Shown here: piece after piece, positions 1 through 6,547 of the stretch
How the letters are laid out: the number at the start of each line of letters is the position of its first letter
How positions within the stretch are numbered: the first letter of the stretch is position 1
Source: Idiomarina sp.
Lineage (GTDB): Bacteria > Pseudomonadota > Gammaproteobacteria > Enterobacterales > Alteromonadaceae
Assembly (NCBI GenBank): GCA_020832105.1
Contig: JAFIFH010000065.1
Location: 1-43,933, forward strand
Direction of reading: 5' to 3'
Length of the DNA: 43,933 nucleotides
Position numbers and translations under genes: made by a program
Notes under the pieces: model-generated
What the model saw: only the letters and a program-made list of their open reading frames with translations
Told to the model about the DNA's origin: nothing
Database searches by the model: none

Positions 1-134
1 CGGGGTCACCGAAACATACTCGCCATAGGCCATTGATTGCTGCACCAGCCACTTTACAGCCTGATCAGACGCTGCCAGCAGGCCCGATATGGACAATAGG
101 GCATACGGCGAGAGCTTTTGCCAATAATGAGCAT
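1..134 (-). CDS. lspA: Signal peptidase II (LspA/PbrC-like), N-terminal part, runs off left edge
   Basis: The reverse strand encodes a segment ending in LLAASDQAVKWLVQQSMAYG, which has the LspA pattern of a first membrane helix followed by an Asp-Gln-x-x-Lys motif and a Gly-Glu-Tyr turn. LspA is the inner-membrane aspartic protease that removes lipoprotein signal peptides. In lead-resistance (pbr) operons a copy called PbrC travels with metal transporters, and here it follows the CDF gene by only 3 nt. The natural ATG (132-134) is in a different frame from the LspA-like segment. One extra base in the short T run at 116-119 would join them, so this copy is either frameshifted, read from an internal TTG, or affected by a sequencing error. 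Only about 40 codons lie inside the window. Confidence 0.6.
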
Positions 135-137
135 TAT

Positions 138-1034
138 TTAACCCTTCAACGCCAGAATGCGTCTGGCACCGTTAAGTACAATGACCCCCGCGATGGTGCC
201 GATAATCAGATCCGGATAATTGGACCCGGTCCACGCGACCAGGGCGCCGGCGGTGATGACCCCCAGGTTGATCACCACGTCGTTGGCCGAAAATACCCAG
301 CTAGCCTTCATATGAGCTCCGCCCCCTCGATGTTTGGATACCATCAGCAGACAGGCGGTATTGGCAATCAATGCGACGAATGCGATGGCTATCATCACCA
401 GCGATTCAGGCTCACTACCGAATACAAAGCGCCTCACGACCTCTACGAGTACGCCAACAGCCAAAACCAGTTGGACCACACCAGCAACGTGCGCAACACG
501 GACCTGCCTTTTCACGCTATGCCCAACCGCATAAAGAGCGAGTCCGTACACTGCCGCATCAGCAAAATTGTCCAGGGACTCTGCAATGAGGCCAGTTGAC
601 TGAGCCATCAGACCGGCAGTCATTTCCACCACGAACAGAAGTGCATTGATGCCGAGCAACCAGCGCAGGGTCCCGGATTCTTGCTCAGCAGAAGCTGCCG
701 AGAACTCGGCGGCCTTGATGGTCTCCGGATTTGCAGCAACGCTTTCCTGAAGCGCGGCTCCTAGCCCCAAGGTCTTCAGTTTCGATGTGACGGGCTCGAC
801 CTCGCCGTCATGCACGACCTTCAGCCGGCGGTTCGACAAGTCGAAGGACAGCGCTCGAATCTCCTCAAAGCCGCTCAGGGCTAGGCGAATCATTCGTTCT
901 TCTGATGGACAGTCCATCTTCGGCACGGCATAAACACTGACCCATCTCCCTGGCGCCTCGGAGGAGGCCTGTATATCGGTATCCGCTGCGGACGTTGCAT
1001 CACCGCCACAGGCGCCACCACAGGATTTACTCAT
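138..1034 (-). CDS. Cation diffusion facilitator-type heavy-metal transporter with N-terminal metal-binding domain
   Basis: This 298-aa inner-membrane protein probably exports a divalent metal such as Zn, Cd or Pb. The first ~20 residues are Cys/Gly rich (SCGGACGG). Residues ~35-95 form a degenerate heavy-metal-associated domain carrying MDCPSEE. About five to six hydrophobic helices follow from residue ~120. The CDF metal-site motifs are atypical: the second-helix region reads ESLDNFADAAVY and the fifth-helix region SANDVVINLGVI, where classical CzcD has His and Asp pairs. The start at 1034 is preferred over one seven codons upstream because GTGGAG lies eight bases before it. The gene is divergent from a MerR-type regulator and is followed by the lspA-like gene, the usual layout of cadR/pbrR-controlled modules. 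Exact substrate is inferred. Confidence 0.82.
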   Translation of the reverse strand: MSKSCGGACGGDATSAADTDIQASSEAPGRWVSVYAVPKMDCPSEERMIRLALSGFEEIRALSFDLSNRRLKVVHDGEVEPVTSKLKTLGLGAALQESVAANPETIKAAEFSAASAEQESGTLRWLLGINALLFVVEMTAGLMAQSTGLIAESLDNFADAAVYGLALYAVGHSVKRQVRVAHVAGVVQLVLAVGVLVEVVRRFVFGSEPESLVMIAIAFVALIANTACLLMVSKHRGGGAHMKASWVFSANDVVINLGVITAGALVAWTGSNYPDLIIGTIAGVIVLNGARRILALKG

Positions 1035-1067
1035 GATACGACTCCACTTGAACAATGTTGTGGTACC

Positions 1068-1098
1068 ATTTTAAACTATAAAGCTACTATAAGGTCAA
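1068..1098 (-). promoter_or_regulatory. MerR-type promoter/operator with 19-bp spacer for the CDF-lspA genes
   Basis: On the reverse strand TTGACC (1093-1098) and TAAAAT (1068-1073) are separated by exactly 19 bp. The spacer holds an imperfect dyad built on two TATA boxes (ACTATAAAG and CTATAAGGT on the + strand). Over-long 19-20 bp spacers with a central dyad are the hallmark of promoters that MerR-family activators untwist. It sits between the transporter and its divergent regulator, so it most likely drives the transporter. Confidence 0.6.
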
Positions 1099-1129
1099 TA
1101 GAGTAAAGAATCCGTTGGGGAGGAGGCTG

Positions 1130-1537
1130 ATGCGCATTGGTCAGTTGGCGCAGTTGGTAGGGGTCGAAACACAGACGATCCGCTTCTATGAACAGCAGGG
1201 CTTGTTGCCGCCGCCTGATCGGCAGGACAACGGTTACCGTGTCTATACCGAGAAGCATGGTGAGGGGCTGGCCTTCATCCGTCGCTGCAGAATCCTGGGC
1301 CTGTCACTGGCTGAGATTCACGAACTACAGAGCTATCAGGACGACCCTCATCAGCCTTGTACCGCCGTCAACGCCTTGCTCGATGATCACATCTCTCATG
1401 TGCGGTCGCAGATAACCGCTCTGCAAGCGCTTGAGAAACAACTCGTTTCACTGAGAGCGAGTTGCAACGATGACCGGGAAGTTGAGGCGTGTGGGGTTCT
1501 TGCTGGAATTAGCGAAGGAAACATGCACCAGCAGTAG
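1130..1537 (+). CDS. MerR-family Cd(II)/Pb(II)-responsive regulator (CadR/PbrR type)
   Basis: This 135-aa regulator starts with MRIGQLAQLVGVETQTIRFY, the winged-helix DNA-binding region of MerR proteins. A long dimerisation helix covers residues ~75-110. Metal-ligand cysteines occur in HQPCTA (start of the dimer helix), in LRASCND and in EACGVL near the C-terminus, which is the CadR/PbrR pattern. These proteins bind an over-spaced promoter and activate it on metal binding, and the candidate promoter lies in the divergent gap just upstream. The ATG at 1130 is chosen because purine-rich GGGGAGGAGG precedes it, while the longer frame starts at a TTG. Whether it prefers lead, cadmium or zinc cannot be read from the sequence alone. 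Confidence 0.88.
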   Translation: MRIGQLAQLVGVETQTIRFYEQQGLLPPPDRQDNGYRVYTEKHGEGLAFIRRCRILGLSLAEIHELQSYQDDPHQPCTAVNALLDDHISHVRSQITALQALEKQLVSLRASCNDDREVEACGVLAGISEGNMHQQ

Positions 1538-1646
1538 GTGAAGCATCAACCAGATAATCCGATGAGATGCCGGTCTGTCTCACTCTCATGCAAAGGTAAG
1601 ATCAACCATTTAATCCGCTTACCCTTAATTTGTAGCTTCACCCCAT

Positions 1647-1903
1647 TCAAACACTCATCATTGAAGAGCATGAAACCGCAAAGATCACGAACAACGCGGT
1701 CATGGTACCTTGCACGAAAAACCTGGCGATTTGCTCACCACGTTCTGTGGTGACATTACCGTCTTTTTTCATGCGCTCGATGGTTCGCTCCGACTCGGCA
1801 TAAATGGTCACAGCAGCGAATACGAAAAAAACGCCCATGCCAGGCTATGTGATTGCGTAATAATGACCAGCACTATAATGGTCAGGTACACTAATCCAAC
1901 CAT
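1647..1903 (-). pseudogene. Small two-helix membrane protein gene, frameshifted in a homopolymer
   Basis: Translation from the ATG at 1903 gives a hydrophobic helix (MVGLVYLTIIVLVIITQSHS...) and then hits a stop. The adjacent frame continues sensibly with FFVFAAVTIYAESERTIER, a charged stretch and a second hydrophobic helix ending at 1647. The two frames meet at a run of seven A on the + strand (1825-1831), where one extra base would restore a single protein of about 85 aa. GGGGGG precedes the ATG as a possible ribosome site. I do not recognise the family. It is either a recent pseudogene, a site of programmed slippage, or a base-call error in the homopolymer. Confidence 0.5.
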
Positions 1904-2039
1904 GTTGCCCCCCTATTCGTGGATCGCCGCGTTAACATGCAGCACACATTGACAACGCATAGTTAACTTGAACGAATAGAATACGGGCAACATGCGTCAG
2001 TTTGTGACGCACTCGATGCGGTCAAACCGAACCATCCAC

Positions 2040-2138
2040 CTATTTCTTGTTACGATTGCGCTTGCTCAGCCAAATTGACAATGCAACGCCAATTACGATA
2101 ATAACTAACGGCGCAATGACTATCATACTATGACTCAT
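2040..2138 (-). CDS. 32-aa single-helix membrane protein
   Basis: This short frame encodes one hydrophobic helix (MIVIAPLVIIVIGVALSIWL) followed by a basic tail KRNRNKK, so the C-terminus should face the cytoplasm. GGGAGGGGAG lies about seven bases before the ATG, a strong ribosome-binding site for such a small gene. Its tail resembles the NRNK end of the neighbouring micro-gene at 2172-2260. No family recognised. It lies in the same-strand string of small membrane genes downstream of the 229-aa gene. Confidence 0.5.
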   Translation of the reverse strand: MSHSMIVIAPLVIIVIGVALSIWLSKRNRNKK

Positions 2139-2171
2139 AGGCTGACTCCCCTCCCAAGGCTAACTGTCATC

Positions 2172-2260
2172 TCACTTGTTGCGATTCGCCATGCGAAGCA
2201 CAACGATGGTGCCAACAACCGAGAATAGCAGTGCAATAAGGCCCATAATAGGCCTGACAT
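2172..2260 (-). pseudogene. Single-helix membrane micro-protein, probably frameshifted; paralogue of 13771-13869
   Basis: The ATG at 2260, with AAGGTG correctly spaced before it, begins MSGLLWALL, matching MDLFWALL of the paralogue at 13771-13869. The next frame continues with ALLFSVVGTIVVLRMANRNK, matching GTIVVLRIAARR of the paralogue. One base missing near 2231-2240 explains the break. Alternatively the internal ATG at 2246 starts an intact 24-aa peptide (MGLIALLFSVV...), but it lacks a good ribosome site. It begins 10 nt after the stop of the 229-aa gene, as in the second copy. Confidence 0.5.
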
Positions 2261-2270
2261 GATGCGCACC

Positions 2271-2960
2271 TTACTCAACCAGTTTCGTTTGCGTTCGCTT
2301 TGGCAGCTGCATGGGTATCATATAACCGGTTTTCTCAAGTTGAAACGCAAGTGTCAGGTAATCATATATCACTCGCTGTTGCAGCTTGGTAAATTCAATC
2401 GGTCGTATGGTTTTTTGAAATGCCAAGCGATGATTGTCCGGCAACGCAAATCCCCAATTGGACAGGTGCGGCAGAACCGCACCCGTTTCAATACGCTGTT
2501 GCAGTTCACCGAGGGCCTCATACGCCTGCCATTCACTGTCCAATAAATGCGGGTTGGTGAGCCAAACGCCCTCATCGAATGTTTCGTCCATACAAGGCCG
2601 GTAGGCTGGCGTCCCGTACATCGAGCGTTTGCACAATTCATCCGCTTCAAAAAACCGCTCCCATAGCTTGAGGGCGCTTTTAGTTAACCCGGTTGTGTCT
2701 GGACTTAGTAACAAAGTTGGGCCTAAAGCCGCCATTGCATGCAAATACATGCAATAGCCATAACCCTTGCGACCCTGCAATGAGGCGGATTGTTGCACGC
2801 GCGCAATGATGTCAGCTTCAACATCGTAGTCCATGGCAGCGAAGATGGTGCCGTCGCGCTGTATCAATACGCCGAGCTTCGCCGCCGCATCCCATAAACA
2901 CATAGTGTCTTCGGTGTTTTCACGTGCATTGTTAACGATATCTTGAAAAGGTTTTTTCAT
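2271..2960 (-). CDS. 229-aa protein of unknown family, copy 1 of a duplicated cassette
   Basis: This soluble-looking protein has no signal peptide or membrane helix. It is about two thirds identical by eye, and of exactly equal length without gaps, to the protein at 13881-14570. The best conserved blocks are RVQQS.SLQGRKGYGYC (~residues 54-70), LLSPDTTGLTKSALKLWER (~84-102), AYRPCMDE (~118-125), EWQAYEALG and the C-terminal LEKTGYMIPMQLPKR. Conserved Cys occur in the GYGYC, LCKR/ICRR and RPCMDE contexts. I do not recognise the family. Start is supported by AGGTG five bases before the ATG. A micro-membrane gene follows on the same strand, and a divergent membrane micro-gene lies across a conserved intergenic block. 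Confidence 0.75.
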   Translation of the reverse strand: MKKPFQDIVNNARENTEDTMCLWDAAAKLGVLIQRDGTIFAAMDYDVEADIIARVQQSASLQGRKGYGYCMYLHAMAALGPTLLLSPDTTGLTKSALKLWERFFEADELCKRSMYGTPAYRPCMDETFDEGVWLTNPHLLDSEWQAYEALGELQQRIETGAVLPHLSNWGFALPDNHRLAFQKTIRPIEFTKLQQRVIYDYLTLAFQLEKTGYMIPMQLPKRTQTKLVE

Positions 2961-2995
2961 GTTTCACCTATGCGGTTGGTTGACGGAAACAAACC

Positions 2996-3036
2996 ACGCT
3001 AGCATGAAACGAAATCGACGCTACTTATTGCGCACG
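2996..3036. promoter_or_regulatory. 41-bp conserved intergenic block, copy 1
   Basis: This block begins ACGCTAGCATGAAACGAAAT and ends ATTGCGCACG. It matches 38 of 41 positions with 14607-14647, at the same place about 40 bp upstream of each 229-aa gene. Inside it TAGC and GCTA form short inverted arms around a GAAATCGAC core, and TGCGCA is a palindrome. Flanking intergenic sequence is much less alike, so the block is probably an operator, promoter or recombination site. I see no convincing sigma-70 hexamers. Confidence 0.5.
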
Positions 3037-3122
3037 GCCGATACATTTGAAATTCGGGGGCCGAAATTATACATTGGGCATAAAGGAAAAGTGACTACCG
3101 TAAAGGTGAAGGTGTTTAAATC

Positions 3123-3356
3123 ATGAAAAGCATCATCTGTAAAATAAATGGGGAGGAAGGTGTCACGATACCCGGCATTCTACTCAAACAGCTGAACCTA
3201 AGCATGGGTGATGATGTTGAGATGTACACCGAAAACGGTCTGCTTATTATCGAGCCAGCCAGGCAGTACGAATATTCACTAACCGAGCTTTTGCAGCAAT
3301 GTGATGCTCAGTCCACAGCGCTCGATCAAGACGACATCGCATGGCTGAATTCATAG
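3123..3356 (+). CDS. MazE-like AbrB-fold antitoxin without an evident toxin
   Basis: This 77-aa protein has the swapped-hairpin AbrB/MazE layout: GVTIPGILLKQLNLSMGDDV (residues ~15-33), GLLIIEPAR (~39-47), then a MazE-like tail YSLTELLQQC and AWLNS. MazE antitoxins bind their own promoter through the N-terminal fold and block the MazF ribonuclease through the tail. No MazF-like gene follows. The next gene, 20 nt downstream, is instead a 40-aa single-helix membrane peptide. It is therefore either an orphan antitoxin, a repressor of the neighbouring cassette, or partner of an unusual hydrophobic peptide; all three are inference. Confidence 0.75.
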   Translation: MKSIICKINGEEGVTIPGILLKQLNLSMGDDVEMYTENGLLIIEPARQYEYSLTELLQQCDAQSTALDQDDIAWLNS

Positions 3357-3376
3357 CCACCAATTAGGAGCCAAAT

Positions 3377-3499
3377 ATGACTACTCTGCAAGCCTTTTTA
3401 CTCGGCGCATTTCCATTCGTTGCATTGTTCATTGTTGGGGTTCTCATGTATGTATTTCGGGACCGATTGTTCATAAAAGACAATAAAGAGAACAAGTAG
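3377..3499 (+). CDS. 40-aa single-helix membrane protein, copy 1
   Basis: MTTLQAFLLGAFPFVALFIV begins a single hydrophobic helix that ends in a charged tail (RDRLFIKDNKENK). AGGAG sits 6-7 bases before the ATG. A clear paralogue is encoded at 14732-14866 (MTTFQAILLGAFPFVALVSV), again divergent from a 229-aa gene. Conservation is concentrated in the helix, whereas the tails differ. No known family recognised. It could be a membrane anchor or partner for the cassette, or a small hydrophobic toxin. Confidence 0.6.
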   Translation: MTTLQAFLLGAFPFVALFIVGVLMYVFRDRLFIKDNKENK

Positions 3500-3513
3500 C
3501 GCTAGGACTTAGC

Positions 3514-3747
3514 ATGCGTATCCACTGCACACAAAAACTCTGGGCTTAATTGCCTGAGCAAGTGAAACAAGCAAAGTTACCGGCAGAGCCAATTGGTATT
3601 CAAGCAAAATGGGTAAACTGGCACGCAAATCTCATTACCATCAAGCGTCGCCAATGCATTATCGCCGTTCACGACGCAACGCGCTTCCATCTATTTATGC
3701 CATGTTTGGTTAAAAAAGACTTCGCTGAACTCGACTGGATATTGTAA
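3514..3747 (+). pseudogene. DUF6933-like gene with an in-frame stop, also short at the C-terminus
   Basis: From the ATG at 3514 the frame reads MRIHCTQKLWA, then TAA (3547-3549), then continues in the same frame with LPEQVKQAKLPAEP, NWHANLITIKRRQCII and PCLVKKDF to a stop at 3747. The N-terminal HCTQKL and the WHANL-RR-C-I blocks match my memory of DUF6933 proteins, which are usually around twice this length. So the gene appears broken by a nonsense codon and truncated. No function is known to me. Confidence 0.55.
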
Positions 3748-3781
3748 TACCCCCGTCAGAGGAGCAACAGCTGGGAGAGAG

Positions 3782-3858
3782 CGGCGCTATTATGGCTCGT
3801 GAGTCCGGTTACCTGGCTACCGAGACCCACCGCAGGTAACCATCGTGGTTTAGCGCCG
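3782..3858. other. Nested inverted repeats overlapping the copA stop codon
   Basis: An outer 8-bp stem pairs CGGCGCTA (3782-3789) with TAGCGCCG (3851-3858). An inner perfect 9-bp stem pairs GGTTACCTG (3807-3815) with CAGGTAACC (3833-3841). The outer right arm covers the last codons of copA. There is no T-run typical of an intrinsic terminator in either direction. It may be a structured 3' end, a small RNA, or a recombination site. I could not match it to a known riboswitch. Confidence 0.4.
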
Positions 3859-6117
3859 AAACTGCCGCTTTAACAACAACGAATTACCAATTACCGACAA
3901 CGAGCTTGCGGTCATCGCAACCACACCAATCATTGGGTGCAACAGGCCGATCGCAGCGACGGGAATCGCGGCGACGTTGTAGCCGCTGGCCCAAATCAGG
4001 TTGTGTACGATCTTTTTGAAAGTCGCCTGGGACAAGTGCATGGCGTCCACCACACCCGTGAGCTCACCTCTGACCAGGGTTACGTCCGCAGCTTCTATCG
4101 CCACATCAGCACCGGCACCAATGGCAATCCCCACATTTGCTTGCTTTAGCGCGGGTGCATCGTTAATGCCGTCTCCTACCATAGCAACATAGTTACCGTA
4201 CTTTTCTTGTAATGCGCGCACTGCATCAACTTTACCTGCCGGCAGTACGCCTGCCTGCACTTCATCAATACCAACCTCTTTGGCAACAGTACGAGCCGCG
4301 CGTTCGTTGTCCCCTGTAATCATCACCACATGTAGCCCGAGGTCGTGCATACCGCGGATAGCTTCGATTGACTCTTCTTTGATCGTATCAGCCACGGCTA
4401 ACGCGCCACTCGCTTTACCATCGACCGCAACGAGCACAACCGTGCGGCCTCGCTCTTCCAGCTGCTCTAAATCTTTATCTAAATCTGTTAAGTTGGTTAC
4501 ACCTTCCTCATCCAGCAACTTACGGTTGCCAATCAGTACGAACGCACCATCGACCACACCAGAGACACCTCGTGCACCGGTGGACTTAAACTCGGCAACA
4601 TTGCCTGGTTTTACTTTGCGCTCGCCGGCGCCCTCAACAATAGCCTGGGCTATCGGATGTTCGGACGCATTTTCAACCGTTGCAGCCCACTGCAGTAATT
4701 GCTCTTCGTTCACACCCTCAGCTGTTACCACCTCGGTCAGAGTAGGTTCGCCTTTGGTAATGGTGCCGGTTTTATCCAACACCATGACTTTAATGTCTTT
4801 GAAGGTTTGAATCGCTTCGCCAGAGCGGATCAAAATGCCGCGCTCCGCGCCAATACCTGAACCTACCATCAGTGCCGTAGGCGTGGCTAAGCCCAAAGCA
4901 CATGGGCAGGCGATCACCAGCACCGCAATCGCGGCCAGTATTGCCAGCACAGGCGTTGCGGCTTGTGGGTCTACCCAGGGTAAAAAGCCCGCCCCCCATT
5001 CCAGAATAGGCCGTAAACTGTCAGCCGCGAACAGCCAAACCAGCAAACTACCCAATGCAATGAATAAAACAATAGGTACGAAGCGGCCAGTCATGCGGTC
5101 GGCAAATTCCTGAATAGGCACACGCGAGCCCTGTGCCTGCTCCACAAGTTTAATCACCTGAGATAAAAAGGTATCACCGCCAACCCGGGTGACTTTAACC
5201 CGCAAACGCCCTTCTTTATTGATGGTCGCACCAATAACAGTATCGCCAGAGGCCTTATAGACGGGAACGGATTCGCCAGTGGCAATGGATTCATCCAGAT
5301 GGCTCTCACCATCCGTCACTTCACCGTCGGTAGGCACTTTGTCGCCAGGCCGGATGACCATAATGTCCCCTGGCTTCAACTCCTTCACCGGAATCTCTGT
5401 TTCTTCGCCGTCGCGTTCTACCCGTGCGGTTTTGGCGCCCAGCGTCAATAGCTTACGGATGGCCTGAGACGCGCTACCTTTGGCCTTGGCTTCAAGGTAA
5501 CGACCTAGCAAATGGAACGTCATAATAGTCGCAGCCATTTCCATAAACGAGGTCATGGTGTAGAAAAAGCCGACAAGACCAATGATATAGGGGGGAATAC
5601 TACCAAGGGAGATCAGCACGTCCATATTGAACGTGCGGTTGGTCAGGGAGCGCCAAGTGGACTTATGGGTAGCGGCGCCGCCGTATAGAAACACCACCGG
5701 AAACGCCAGCACCGCGATAATCGCAAGGTAGCCAGGAACCGGCTGCCAGAACATATGCGGCATCATCAGCAGCATGATTAATGTAGTTGGTATCGCGGCT
5801 ATCCAAAGCCGTTTGCGGGCTTGTGCTAAATAGGCATGTTCAATGTCAGCGCCCTGCTCTTCGGCCTCGTCACCCACATTGGACGCTTGTGCCACGTCGT
5901 ATCCGGCCTTTTCTACCGCCCGGCGAAGGTCCTCGACACTAAGCACCTCTGAATTGTATTCGAGCTCGACCCGGTGAGCGGCGATATTAACGCTCATATC
6001 GCCAACCCCTTGCAATCGCTTCAGAGACGTCTTCACTATACCTGCACAGTGATCTGAGCCCATCCCTGGTATTATCAAACGAGCCTGACTTGTGTATTCG
6101 TTTTTTGCACTGCCCAT
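3850..6117 (-). CDS. copA: Copper-translocating P1B-type ATPase CopA
   Basis: This 755-aa pump exports Cu(I) across the inner membrane at the cost of ATP. It shows one N-terminal HMA domain (~residues 10-80), the CPC ion-pathway motif (ACPCALG, ~residue 405), the phosphorylated DKTGT, the HP motif (SEHPIAQA) and the GDGINDAP hinge. YN and MTASS in the last helices are the Cu(I)-ATPase signatures. The HMA site reads GMGSDHC, so the first Cys of the usual CxxC is Ser. The start at 6117 is preferred over one 14 codons upstream because GGGGG lies just before it. Upstream same-strand neighbours are a DUF2933 protein, a helical bundle protein and an APC permease, likely one metal-handling cluster. 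Confidence 0.93.
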   Translation of the reverse strand: MGSAKNEYTSQARLIIPGMGSDHCAGIVKTSLKRLQGVGDMSVNIAAHRVELEYNSEVLSVEDLRRAVEKAGYDVAQASNVGDEAEEQGADIEHAYLAQARKRLWIAAIPTTLIMLLMMPHMFWQPVPGYLAIIAVLAFPVVFLYGGAATHKSTWRSLTNRTFNMDVLISLGSIPPYIIGLVGFFYTMTSFMEMAATIMTFHLLGRYLEAKAKGSASQAIRKLLTLGAKTARVERDGEETEIPVKELKPGDIMVIRPGDKVPTDGEVTDGESHLDESIATGESVPVYKASGDTVIGATINKEGRLRVKVTRVGGDTFLSQVIKLVEQAQGSRVPIQEFADRMTGRFVPIVLFIALGSLLVWLFAADSLRPILEWGAGFLPWVDPQAATPVLAILAAIAVLVIACPCALGLATPTALMVGSGIGAERGILIRSGEAIQTFKDIKVMVLDKTGTITKGEPTLTEVVTAEGVNEEQLLQWAATVENASEHPIAQAIVEGAGERKVKPGNVAEFKSTGARGVSGVVDGAFVLIGNRKLLDEEGVTNLTDLDKDLEQLEERGRTVVLVAVDGKASGALAVADTIKEESIEAIRGMHDLGLHVVMITGDNERAARTVAKEVGIDEVQAGVLPAGKVDAVRALQEKYGNYVAMVGDGINDAPALKQANVGIAIGAGADVAIEAADVTLVRGELTGVVDAMHLSQATFKKIVHNLIWASGYNVAAIPVAAIGLLHPMIGVVAMTASSLSVIGNSLLLKRQFRR

Positions 6118-6204
6118 GATACCCCCGGCTGTAGTGAGGCATCGAGTGTGCACACTCACACAAAAATCACCTGCTGAGCTCGATACCTATAATCTTCTGC
6201 TTGG

Positions 6205-6486
6205 CTATTTCTCTAGTTTGGAACCCTCGGACGATCGCTTCTTCCCTTCTTCCAAACCTCGTTTATAAGCGTCATTGTCGTTCTGATGTGTTTCGTCATG
6301 CTGGTGTCCACCATGACTTTTGTGCATAAAGACATGCATCAGCGGACACAACAGTAAAATAAAGTAGGGTAAATAGGGCAGCACGTGATTCGCATGCTCC
6401 ACAAACAGGAAATAAAGGGATACGACAATGAGAATCAGCACAGCGAGACCGTGCAGACTTTTCCATCTTCCACGTTTAGCTGCCAT
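6205..6486 (-). CDS. DUF2933-family small membrane protein
   Basis: This 93-aa protein has a short basic N-terminus, two adjacent hydrophobic helices (HGLAVLILIVVSLYFLF and LPYLPYFILLLCPLMHVFMH), and a His-rich segment (HKSHGGHQHDETHQ) that could bind metal, ending in a charged tail. The CPLMH-FMH-GHGGH pattern is the DUF2933 signature, a family usually found beside copper or other metal efflux genes. Start at 6486 has AGGAGAG seven bases upstream; the longer frame does not. It lies 87 bp before copA and probably shares its transcript. The precise role is unknown. Confidence 0.8.
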   Translation of the reverse strand: MAAKRGRWKSLHGLAVLILIVVSLYFLFVEHANHVLPYLPYFILLLCPLMHVFMHKSHGGHQHDETHQNDNDAYKRGLEEGKKRSSEGSKLEK

Positions 6487-6547
6487 CACACTCTCTCCTA
6501 TGTAGTTGAGCTCGACGAGAAAATCGCCGACGCTCAATCACGACCAT

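Noticed and set aside
33-599. Long plus-strand open frame over the CDF gene
   Set aside because: It is antisense to a well-supported transporter gene, with no recognisable protein content.
1540-3500. Possible integron cassette array of small genes
   Set aside because: No attC-type paired core sites or integrase could be seen, and the genes are not all in one orientation.
3781-3842. AGTCCGGTTACCTGGC resembles a cobalamin-riboswitch B12 box
   Set aside because: Only about 12 of 16 positions agree and the other conserved riboswitch blocks are absent; the downstream gene is convergent, not controlled by it.
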